Shown piece after piece: positions 57,099 through 64,000 of a stretch of 64,000 bases of DNA. The notes beneath the pieces were generated by a model. That model did not search any database, was not told where the DNA came from, and was given only the letters and a program-made list of their open reading frames with translations. The stretch lies in contig CAVSMD010000009.1 in NCBI GenBank assembly GCA_963728995.1, positions 186,001 through 250,000 of the forward strand. Reading direction: 5' to 3'. Positions within the stretch are counted from its first letter, which is position 1. The number at the start of each line of letters is the position of its first letter. Source of the stretch: FEN-1219 sp963728995 (GTDB taxonomy: Bacteria; Pseudomonadota; Gammaproteobacteria; Steroidobacterales; Rariloculaceae). The position numbers were made by a program, and so were the translations under genes.

Positions 57099-57821
57099 AT
57101 GTTAATGAGCGCCCTCCCCGATTACTACCGCATCCTGCACGTGCAACCGGACGCGCCCGCGGCCATCATCCATGCGAGCTATCGCGCGCTGCTGCAGCGC
57201 ATGCACACGTCGGCCACGTTCGCGGGGGAAGCCGATGCGGGGCTGATCGAGCAAGCCTACGCCGTGCTCGGCGACGCTCAACGTCGCGCAGCTTACGACC
57301 GGCAGCGTCAGGCGACGGCCCCGAAGGCGAAGAGCCGCGAAGAGCCGAGCCACACGGACACGCTGACGGACGACACGCTCGACACGCTTGCGATGCATCT
57401 GTGCTTGTTCTGCAGCGCTCCCCACGGCCTGCAACGCTCGATCGATCCCGAGGATGAATGTAGTCAGTGCGCGAGCCCGCTCTACCCGGCCGAGCGCCAT
57501 CGGCTCGATTACTCCGGGCAACGGATGCTGCAGCGCGTGCCGAAGCAGCGGCGGGTGGATGTTTACGTCACGTGGCCACAACGGGACCCCTACCGGGGAG
57601 AAATGCGTGACCTCTCCTTGAACGGCATGCTGTTTGCCGCTGGCGTGCGGCTCCAGCAAAACCAGATCGTGAAGATCGATTGCCACGAGCTCGGGGCGCT
57701 AGCGCGCGTCGCGCACACGACCCTCGACGGCGACGCTATCGATCGCTGGAGCACGGGCGTCGAGTTTCTGACGCTGCGCTTCCGGCAGATTCGCGGCGCC
57801 TTCGTCTCGACGGAGGTCTAG
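57099..57821 (+). CDS. Degenerate J-domain, zinc-ribbon, PilZ fusion
   Basis: 240 aa. Residues 5-70 follow the J-domain pattern (DYYRILHVQPDAPAAIIHASYRALLQRMH, IEQAYAVLGDAQRRAAYDRQ) but the HPD tripeptide is replaced (HTS). Then CLFCSAP and CSQCASPL make a four-cysteine zinc knuckle (about 100-128). From about 150 a PilZ domain has RRVDVYVTW and DLSLNGMLF, i.e. the RR and D-x-S-x-x-G c-di-GMP motifs. Without HPD it should not stimulate Hsp70, so it is more likely a c-di-GMP-responsive scaffold. Two possible ATG starts (57099, 57105), no clear ribosome site. Confidence 0.85.
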   Translation: MLMSALPDYYRILHVQPDAPAAIIHASYRALLQRMHTSATFAGEADAGLIEQAYAVLGDAQRRAAYDRQRQATAPKAKSREEPSHTDTLTDDTLDTLAMHLCLFCSAPHGLQRSIDPEDECSQCASPLYPAERHRLDYSGQRMLQRVPKQRRVDVYVTWPQRDPYRGEMRDLSLNGMLFAAGVRLQQNQIVKIDCHELGALARVAHTTLDGDAIDRWSTGVEFLTLRFRQIRGAFVSTEV

Positions 57822-57926
57822 CCCGCGCAGGTCGCCCGTGTCGTGACGACCCCCGGCAAATAGCGCATGATGGCGCCACATCGCGGACAACCGCGGCGCC
57901 GAATCATCGAGACACGGGGGGATCAC

Positions 57927-58808
57927 ATGCTACGCATCGCTCACTGGCGGGTATTTGGCACGGCTTTGGCTCTCCTCGCCGCGAGCACCGTGACCGCCCA
58001 GGTTCATCGCGACAAGACCGTCACGTCACCGCGAATCTACGTGTTCGACGGCGGCGTGCTCGCGTCCGAGACAGCGCGCTACCGGCTCACCGACGCCGAT
58101 GTCGACGAGGTGTCCATATCGGTGGCCTCGTTCCTGATCGTGCATCCGCGCGGCGTGCTGCTGTGGGATGCCGGCGCCGTCGCCGACCACGAGCGCAGTG
58201 GCGACGTTGGCTTCGAGCAACGGCTCGTGCGACGCGACGGCGCCGAGCGCTTCGTGAAGCTCGGCAAGACGCTCACCTCTCAGCTCGCCGCGGCGGGCTA
58301 CAAGCCAAGCGACGTGACGCACCTCGCCCTGTCGCACTATCACTGGGACCACACGGCCGACGCGAACCTGTTCGCAGGCGCCGAGTGGCTCGTGTCGAAG
58401 GCCGAGCACGACGCGATGTTCGCGGCCGACCCGCCGGGTGGGGCGCGACCAGAGACTTACGCCGCGCTAAAGAACGCCAAGACGACGATCATCACGACGC
58501 CCGACTATGATGTGTTCGGCGACGGCAGCGTCATCATCAAGCAGGCGCCGGGCCATACGGAGGGGCACTCCGTGCTGTTCGTGAAGCTCGCGCATACGGG
58601 CAACGTGGTGCTTTCCGGCGATCTCTATCACTACCCCGCCGAGCGCCGATTGCATCGTGTGCCAACCTTCGAGGTCGACCAGGAGCAGACCGCGGCCTCG
58701 CGTGCGGCGATCGAGCGATTCATCGAGCAGAGTCACTCGCAGCTGTGGATCCAGCACGATCTCGCGCACCATCGGCAGCTGAAGCACTCACCCGAGTACT
58801 ACGACTAG
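57927..58808 (+). CDS. Secreted metallo-beta-lactamase fold hydrolase (AHL-lactonase-like)
   Basis: 293 aa with signal peptide (ending TVTAQ). Zinc motif SHYHWDHTAD (HxHxDH), then APGHTEGHS, SGDLYHY and a C-terminal IQHD, matching the N-acyl-homoserine-lactone lactonase branch of the metallo-beta-lactamase superfamily. ATG 57927 follows GGGGGG and ATCAC. Periplasmic location is unusual for AHL lactonases, so another lactone or ester substrate is possible. Confidence 0.87.
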   Translation: MLRIAHWRVFGTALALLAASTVTAQVHRDKTVTSPRIYVFDGGVLASETARYRLTDADVDEVSISVASFLIVHPRGVLLWDAGAVADHERSGDVGFEQRLVRRDGAERFVKLGKTLTSQLAAAGYKPSDVTHLALSHYHWDHTADANLFAGAEWLVSKAEHDAMFAADPPGGARPETYAALKNAKTTIITTPDYDVFGDGSVIIKQAPGHTEGHSVLFVKLAHTGNVVLSGDLYHYPAERRLHRVPTFEVDQEQTAASRAAIERFIEQSHSQLWIQHDLAHHRQLKHSPEYYD

Positions 58809-58825
58809 CCACCGCCCGCGATCAC

Positions 58826-58846
58826 CGGCTGGTTCCTCTCCAGCCG
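58826..58846. terminator. Hairpin between convergent genes
   Basis: 7-bp GC-rich stem (CGGCTGG/CCAGCCG) with a 7-base loop between the stops of the metallo-hydrolase (58808) and the pilin gene (58875). No T-tract; weak terminator candidate. Confidence 0.4.
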
Positions 58847-58874
58847 CCTGACGCGGCCTCTCTGTGACTCCGGC

Positions 58875-59486
58875 CTAGAGGCGGAACGCCGTGTTGTAGT
58901 TGGAGGCTACGTTGTAGGCGGTCTGCGTTGCGTGGCCTTGGATCGAACCGCCGGATGGGTTGCCGTCGTCGCCGCGCGCTTCCAGTATCTGATCGATGTC
59001 GCCCGGCACCGCCCCGAAAACGATTACGGTCCCGGGCAGGCCATACAGTCCTTGCTGAATCCCTATCAGTCCTCCGAAAGCGTGGGTCGGCTGCTGATAA
59101 CTCGCCGCAGTCGCATCGACGGGCCCCTTGATGAATCCCGCGCCGCGCAAGTGCTTCCAGATCTTGCGGCTCTCCAGTGTGTTCGCGGTGCCGTTCCAAG
59201 CGCCCTGGATCGAGCCGTTGCCGTTACCGTCGTCCGCCGAGCTCCAAACACCCGCGAAACGCGTGGACGCGGCGGGATCGTCGCCGGGTAGCACACCGTA
59301 GCGATCCTGGTACGCGAGAATCGCGGCCGTGATGCCCTTGAAGTCGTTTTCGACTTTGCTGACCTTGGCGTTGGTGATCATTTCCTGACCTTTCAGTACG
59401 CCACCGATCAGTAAGCCGATGATCACCAGCACGATAGCGATTTCGACGAGGGTGAAACCCTGTTGACTGCTGCGCCGTGTTCCCAT
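58875..59486 (-). CDS. Type IV pilin-like (prepilin) protein
   Basis: 203 aa. Class III leader of ten residues ending QQG, then FTLVEIAIVLVIIGLLIGG with the conserved Glu at mature position 5. The C-terminal part is glycine-rich (DDGNGNGSIQG) without cysteines. ATG 59486 follows GAGGATGTTTCAC. Major or minor pilin of the assembly operon encoded just upstream on the same strand (120 bases away). Confidence 0.9.
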   Translation of the reverse strand: MGTRRSSQQGFTLVEIAIVLVIIGLLIGGVLKGQEMITNAKVSKVENDFKGITAAILAYQDRYGVLPGDDPAASTRFAGVWSSADDGNGNGSIQGAWNGTANTLESRKIWKHLRGAGFIKGPVDATAASYQQPTHAFGGLIGIQQGLYGLPGTVIVFGAVPGDIDQILEARGDDGNPSGGSIQGHATQTAYNVASNYNTAFRL

Positions 59487-59606
59487 GTGAAACATCCTCA
59501 CTAGTTGTATCCCTGTGCCCAACACGCACGATTCCGAGTCTTATTCTGCTCGGCTCGCGACCGGTGTTCCGTACATCGGGTCACACTTTGATCAGCGTGG
59601 GATCTC

Positions 59607-60386
59607 TCACGGCAGGCGGCCGGCCGCCACCATCTGGCCATAGAGGGCCAGCGGTGAGATCCAGGTCACAATGTCGTCGAATTCCGTACCGGGAGCCTGA
59701 CTCTGGGTTCGGTCGACGAACACGATGTCGGCAGCCACGGCATAGCTTCGTCCCGACGGGCCGCCGCCCAACGTGGCCCCTACGTTCTCTTGCTCGTCGG
59801 CGGACGTGAAATTGGCCCAATCTTTGCCCATCGACAACAGCACGGCGGGCGCCGTGGCCACGACGGTGGTGGCATTGTTCGCGCAGGCGGTGCTCGAAGA
59901 GCCCGCCGCGGTCGTGCATATCTTGAGGTTTGGCGCGAGCGCACTCACCGTGACGTCGCGCATCTCGCCGGGTCGAACAAAGTCCCAAAGACCGTCGCCG
60001 TCGGCGTCACTGGCCGTGACCGAGTAGCGGATCGGGTTGCCCCAAGCATCGAGCAGCAATTGGTCGTCGTTGCGCGCGCCAGTGAGGCCCAGGGTGACGG
60101 CCGGGACGAAGCCGTGTTGGACCGCGCAGCCGGTTGCCGTGGGTGAAGCACGGCCGCTGCTGGCGGGCGTGGCCGGACAGGGCAGCGCGTCGTTGGTGAG
60201 CGCATAGGCGACGAGCGTCACGCGAATGTCGTTCAGCTGTTGCCGCGTGGCGTCGAAACGCTGCTGATCCACGCGCGCCGACAAGGGCATCACGAGGCCC
60301 GCCAGCAGCAAGCCCATGATCAACACTACGATGGCGAGCTCCAACAGACTGAAGCCACGTTCCCGCCTTGTCGGTGCAGTCAACAT
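59607..60386 (-). CDS. Prepilin-type N-terminal methylation protein (GspH/minor pilin-like)
   Basis: 259 aa. Short leader ending ERG, then FSLLELAIVVLIMGLLLAGLV with Glu at position 5. The body has a C-x-A-T-P-A-S segment (LPCPATPASSG) and LDAWGNPIRYSVT, a motif of pseudopilins that bind calcium or cap the fibre. The start overlaps the end of the upstream gene by 7 bases. Part of the pilus operon. Confidence 0.88.
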   Translation of the reverse strand: MLTAPTRRERGFSLLELAIVVLIMGLLLAGLVMPLSARVDQQRFDATRQQLNDIRVTLVAYALTNDALPCPATPASSGRASPTATGCAVQHGFVPAVTLGLTGARNDDQLLLDAWGNPIRYSVTASDADGDGLWDFVRPGEMRDVTVSALAPNLKICTTAAGSSSTACANNATTVVATAPAVLLSMGKDWANFTSADEQENVGATLGGGPSGRSYAVAADIVFVDRTQSQAPGTEFDDIVTWISPLALYGQMVAAGRLP

Positions 60387-61810
60387 GGCATCACGTCGAG
60401 CGAGGGATCGATGCAGAACAAGACATCGTTGAACGTCGCGCTCGCGGCGCCGGACTGATAGTCAGCGTTGCCGCTGGTGGTCGGATGATTCGTGGCGTTA
60501 CGACCCTCCAGGTAGTTGGCGATGATCGAGCGCGTATCCGTGTCCGTGGGAGGCTCATCGCGAACTTGAGCCAGCCCCCTCAAGCGCTGGCCGGAGAACA
60601 TCACGACGGCCGCCCATGAGCCGGCACCATTCACCGTTAGGCACGTGCCGCAGGATGAATGCGGGGATGCGTCCGGCCGGAAGCTGCCCGCCACCGAGTA
60701 GAACAGGTGGTCCTTCCAGTTGCGCCACAGGCTCAACATCTCCGCCGTCCATTCGGGCACCGTGATCCCGCTGCAATCGGTCAAGACGCGGGCGACGGCG
60801 CTCGACGTAAGCGCGTTTGAATCGTTTACGCGATCCGGCACCCGGCCGCTGAGCCAGCCAACGGGCGTGTCGTCATACGAGGTGTCGGAGCGGTATTGCG
60901 CAAGCGCCACCGGTGCGGGCCAAGGGAGACGCCGATCGGCTGCGCCGCCGGGATTACGTTTACCGTAGTCGGCAATGCACTTGGCCACCGTCTGCGCGAG
61001 ATTCCGCAGCTTGGCCGCAACGTCGGCCCGGCGCATCAGCCGGTCCTCGATCTCGGCTCGAGTCACGAAGATGACCTGGTCGTTGAGATCGTCGCGGCTC
61101 GCGTCGGCATTGATGAAGTCGTCGATCGCGTCGCCGGCTGGCACCAAGCCGGCATTGTCGATGCCCGAGGCTCCATCCGCGTCGAGGTAGTTGCCGGTCG
61201 TGTAATTGCCACCGCACTGTTCAGCACCGGTGGCTAGCGTGTTGCGAGCCTGTCCGGTCAACGCCGCGCCCGGTGCAATGATGACCGCGACGGCCCGATC
61301 GGCCGGCGTGGCCCCGGCGAGGATCGTGGTCCCGTTGGCAGCAAAGACACGAAACTGGCCGTTACTGTCGGGGTTGATCAGCTCCGTGGGCGCGGCGGTG
61401 GCCAGTTTCCACGTGCCCGACACGGCGTACCAGAGGCAGTCGTCGGTGCCATCGCGCGGTGCGATTCCTACGGTCTTCCAGGGAAATCTTCCTACGACGC
61501 TGCGATAGCGGGCGAGACAGACGGTGTCGTGTGCAATCCCCTCGGCGAACCCCCCGCCTGGATCGATGTCCGGGCACGGCAGCAAACCCACCGCGCCCGG
61601 CGCCGCGGTGTCACTCGTCAGCGCGTAACCCAGCAGCGCTTCTTTCGCGCGCGCCAATGCGGCCGCCGAATGGACGGCGCGCCGCGCGCTCGCGGACCGG
61701 TTGGCCAGCTCGCCAACGAATAGAGCGGTGGCTCCAAGCACCAAGATGACCAACATGACCATCAGGGCCGCGCCACGCTGCTCGACAGGGAGATCGTCGC
61801 TGCGGCTCAC
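60380..61810 (-). CDS. PilX-like minor pilin / pilus-associated protein
   Basis: 476 aa. N-terminal hydrophobic helix (ALMVMLVILVLGATALFVGELAN) preceded by EQRG, like the PilX class whose leader is atypical, then a long extracellular part with several cysteines (LLPCPDIDPG, CGTCLTVNG, LFCIDPS, terminal PC). LPCP and WGNP-type repeats are shared with the neighbouring pseudopilin. Overlaps the next upstream gene by 4 bases. Probably adhesion- or tip-related. Confidence 0.78.
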   Translation of the reverse strand: MSRSDDLPVEQRGAALMVMLVILVLGATALFVGELANRSASARRAVHSAAALARAKEALLGYALTSDTAAPGAVGLLPCPDIDPGGGFAEGIAHDTVCLARYRSVVGRFPWKTVGIAPRDGTDDCLWYAVSGTWKLATAAPTELINPDSNGQFRVFAANGTTILAGATPADRAVAVIIAPGAALTGQARNTLATGAEQCGGNYTTGNYLDADGASGIDNAGLVPAGDAIDDFINADASRDDLNDQVIFVTRAEIEDRLMRRADVAAKLRNLAQTVAKCIADYGKRNPGGAADRRLPWPAPVALAQYRSDTSYDDTPVGWLSGRVPDRVNDSNALTSSAVARVLTDCSGITVPEWTAEMLSLWRNWKDHLFYSVAGSFRPDASPHSSCGTCLTVNGAGSWAAVVMFSGQRLRGLAQVRDEPPTDTDTRSIIANYLEGRNATNHPTTSGNADYQSGAASATFNDVLFCIDPSLDVMPC

Positions 61811-62388
61811 GGCGACTCATCGGCGTTCGATGGTCCGCCGGCAGGACCCGCGGCGCCGCCGCCGTCAGGCGTTGCGGCGTCGGCCGGTTCCGTCGCCAGC
61901 GCGCGCTTCGGCGGCGCGCTCGGACGTCCGGCGCATCGCAAGCAATCCATCACGGTGCCCGTTGCGACGTCCCAGGTTTGGCCAGGTTTCAGCCGCGCGC
62001 GTGCGCCGAGGCGTCCGGCCTCGAGGGTGACTCGATTTTGCGAATCCGGGCCCTGCCGAATTTGCAAGCCGCGAAGCCGTCCGGCGGCGACTTCGGCCGG
62101 TTGACCGTTGATCCATACGATGGTCTCTCGATGCTCGCGTCGCACGACGCCGTTGAGGACGACCCGGTTGACCCTCGAATCGTTTTGCGGGGATTGATCA
62201 TTCGAGATACCCGGAACCGTGTCAGCGGCCGCGTTGGGGCGCTGCCGATCGAGCATGGCACGCTCTTGCGGCGTGAAGAAGATGCGGCCGAGCTGGGTTC
62301 CATCGTCACCGTGGGCCGTCGGCGTCGAGGCCAACGCGGCGACCAGCAAGGTCGCTGCGAGCGCGTGCGCTTGTGTCCGGGCGCCCAT
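61807..62388 (-). CDS. Pilus-biogenesis periplasmic protein (MshK-like)
   Basis: 193 aa. Signal peptide (ending AHGDD), a segment NRVVLNGVVRREHRETIVWINGQPAEV typical of MshK/PilP-like secretin-binding proteins, and a proline/alanine-rich tail with CLRC. ATG 62388 is coupled to the stop of the PilO-like gene. Placement in the operon supports an accessory role. Confidence 0.68.
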   Translation of the reverse strand: MGARTQAHALAATLLVAALASTPTAHGDDGTQLGRIFFTPQERAMLDRQRPNAAADTVPGISNDQSPQNDSRVNRVVLNGVVRREHRETIVWINGQPAEVAAGRLRGLQIRQGPDSQNRVTLEAGRLGARARLKPGQTWDVATGTVMDCLRCAGRPSAPPKRALATEPADAATPDGGGAAGPAGGPSNADESP

Positions 62389-63014
62389 CACTCCAATTCC
62401 GTGCCCACGGCCGCGCTGGCGAGCCGTATCGAGAACCACCGCAGCTGGCAGGTGCTTGCGAGGTTGGCTCCGTCAGGTTTTGGCGGCGCGTCGCCGTTCA
62501 CGCGCTCGAGCGTGCAGCCGGCGACGCTCATGAATCCCGGCGCTTTGTCGCGGAGCCGTTCGAAGAGCCGCAACAGATCGCCTTCGTGAACCAACCCGGC
62601 GTCGAGATCCATGGTCGTCGCGAAGACGGGCGCCGCCGTGCCCTCGATCAGGTACGGTGCCTCGAATGCCTCGCTAGGTGCGGCCGTGTACCGCAGATAA
62701 GGCAGTCGCAACTCGGTGGCGGTGTCACGCAGTGTCTGGGCCCACCACAACCGCTGCTCCTCACCCACGATGCCAGCCTTCTCGAGCTCGGCGAATCGCG
62801 TCTCGAACTGCTGGCGTGCCTGCAGCCGGTTGCCGAGCTCGAGCCGTTGCTGCTCCAACTCGGCAAGTCGGTCGTTCCACTCCCGTGCAAGCAGTGCACC
62901 ATCCGCCCGAATCCACAAGCTTCCGGCAAGAGCGCACAGCGCCAATCCACCCACTATCAGCGCGGGCATCATCCCTTGCATCAAGTAGCGCCAGTCGGCG
63001 TCAAACCGATTCAT
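62388..63014 (-). CDS. PilO/GspM-like pilus assembly protein
   Basis: 208 aa. One N-terminal membrane helix (MMPALIVGGLALCALAGSLWI), a coiled coil (EWNDRLAELEQQRLELGNRLQARQQFETRF), then a small ferredoxin-like domain. Start overlaps the end of the PilN-like gene by 14 bases. Expected to form the inner-membrane alignment platform. Confidence 0.75.
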   Translation of the reverse strand: MNRFDADWRYLMQGMMPALIVGGLALCALAGSLWIRADGALLAREWNDRLAELEQQRLELGNRLQARQQFETRFAELEKAGIVGEEQRLWWAQTLRDTATELRLPYLRYTAAPSEAFEAPYLIEGTAAPVFATTMDLDAGLVHEGDLLRLFERLRDKAPGFMSVAGCTLERVNGDAPPKPDGANLASTCQLRWFSIRLASAAVGTELE

Positions 63015-64000
63015 GGGGCACTCTCATGACAATCTGCAGCGTAAAGGCGGCCTCCGCCTCGGAGTGGTCGCGCGCGAGCTCGTCGTTGAGCGTGGAGGAT
63101 GGACGGATGTCCAGCGGCTGCACCAACGTGGTGACCGCCTGGACCGTTGGGTCCCGCTCGAGAGCCTCTTTGAGCGCAGCGAGCTCGCCGAATGCTTGCG
63201 GGTAGTCGCCGTTGAACGGCGTGACTCGGCCACGCACCGTGGCCACGTCACCGCCTGCAGCGATGGGTGCATCATCGGCGCGGGCCCGCCACTGAATCGC
63301 GTCGACATGAATACGAGGCCGCAGGCTCACGGCCGCGCCAATCGCGGTCAGAATCTTCTCCGGTGCGCTCCGGTGCCGCTCCAATTCGTCGTAGGTGGAC
63401 ACCACCTGTCGCATCTCGAGTGGATCCGCGCCAACAGTATTCGCCGCGCGCGGAGCGGGCAGCACCGCTTGCAGTTGCCGGGCCGCTTGAGTCTGATTGG
63501 CCAGCTGTTGCCGCGCGTCCGCTATGTAAAGGGCATTCCGGAGCGTCCCCGCTATCGCCAAGGTCGCGAATACCCAGCAGGCCGCCTTGGTGTATCTGCG
63601 GACATGAAAGAGCTCAAAGTAGCGGGTATCTCGCGAGGGGGCGAAGCTGGCCGCTGGCGCATGGGCGCGCAGCAGTTCGATGAACAGCCGCTCCGAGTCG
63701 ACTACTTGCTCAGCGATGCGGAAACGCTTGCACAGATGCGGGACATCGAGCGGTCGTGGCTGCCATCCTTCGGCAAGGCGGTCGGCCGAATTCAGCAACG
63801 CCGCGTCGGCTGGCGCCAGCACGACCTGGAGCGGAGTCTCGGGACTCACCGAGAACGTGGGATCGAAGTACCGCAGACTCTCCTCGAGCTGGCGATACAT
63901 CAGTGTAGTCTCGTCGCCGGCACGGGCGCGAAGCCGTCGGCTACCCGCAAGCGCGCCATGACGAAAGAAGCTGTGTTGAGCGCGGCCATTGCTGCGCCGC
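63001..64000 (-). CDS. PilM/PilN-like pilus assembly protein, 5' end beyond window
   Basis: The open frame continues through the right edge; an internal ATG stands at 63900. The region near 63880-63700 (YRQLEESLRYFDPTFSV, VVLAPADAALLNSADRLA) may be the end of a PilM/GspL-like actin-fold domain. A membrane helix (ACWVFATLAIAGTLRNALYIA) near 63560 follows, then a PilN-like coiled coil and periplasmic domain. A joined PilM-PilN polypeptide, as in GspL/MSHA-type proteins, is plausible. Last complete codons end at 63001. Confidence 0.7.
   Translation of the reverse strand, partial: RRSNGRAQHSFFRHGALAGSRRLRARAGDETTLMYRQLEESLRYFDPTFSVSPETPLQVVLAPADAALLNSADRLAEGWQPRPLDVPHLCKRFRIAEQVVDSERLFIELLRAHAPAASFAPSRDTRYFELFHVRRYTKAACWVFATLAIAGTLRNALYIADARQQLANQTQAARQLQAVLPAPRAANTVGADPLEMRQVVSTYDELERHRSAPEKILTAIGAAVSLRPRIHVDAIQWRARADDAPIAAGGDVATVRGRVTPFNGDYPQAFGELAALKEALERDPTVQAVTTLVQPLDIRPSSTLNDELARDHSEAEAAFTLQIVMRVPHESV

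Overview
This is a GC-rich, gene-dense stretch of a bacterial chromosome. The gene content points to a soil or freshwater gammaproteobacterium, perhaps of the Steroidobacter/Nevskiales/Xanthomonadales kind: Kdo transferases of the WaaA family, a DUF3014 protein, MacB-type exporters, a Rieske protein next to a PQQ propeller, and a type IV/MSHA-like pilus operon. The taxonomic guess is inference. I saw no rRNA, tRNA, insertion sequence, prophage or CRISPR array.

Layout. 1-4.3 kb: a partial class-III aminotransferase, a patatin/outer-membrane-barrel phospholipase and thioredoxin reductase. 4.3-9.2 kb: an M15-like murein peptidase, then a MacAB-type efflux operon with two different permeases. 9.3-16.7 kb: a six-gene minus-strand operon for a Kdo-like sugar, running WaaA, KdsA, a transaldolase-CBS fusion, a KdsC-like HAD phosphatase, a second WaaA and an MsbA-like ABC exporter. 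16.8-28.8 kb: an EAL protein, periplasmic and oxidoreductase genes, a GH105-like hydrolase and an OmpR-type two-component system. 28.9-31.8 kb: a PspA/membrane protein/VWA envelope-stress module divergent from a small secreted protein. 32-35.7 kb: a cassette of secreted protein, DUF6152, Rieske and PQQ dehydrogenase. 36-43.7 kb: a DUF3014 protein, then an unusual cluster of an exported dikinase-like protein (PEP-utiliser plus ATP-binding domains), a nucleotide-translocase-like membrane protein and two exported class-A beta-lactamase-like serine hydrolases. 43.7-58.8 kb: a cyclase/TPR protein, a beta-helix protein with a His/Asp tail, a methyltransferase, a desaturase, a DUF5916 barrel, a second DUF6152 cassette, PhzF, a J-like/zinc/PilZ fusion and a secreted metallo-beta-lactamase. 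58.9-64 kb: a pilus assembly operon running off the right edge.

Two places deserve most attention. First, in the Kdo-like operon a fructose-6-phosphate-aldolase-like transaldolase carries the CBS pair normally found on arabinose-5-phosphate isomerase (KdsD). This suggests a different or regulated supply of the C5 precursor. Second, the exported dikinase-like protein is divergently paired with a Tlc/NTT-like nucleotide carrier. This suggests ATP-dependent phosphorylation outside the cytoplasm. Both are hypotheses built on domain recognition by eye.

Caution on sequence quality. About 23 single-base frame breaks interrupt otherwise intact genes. All lie in roughly 0.3-17.2 kb and 29.9-34.9 kb, and none in the rest. 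They leave family motifs readable on both sides and look like assembly or base-calling errors rather than gene decay. Affected genes are annotated as one CDS with the approximate break positions.
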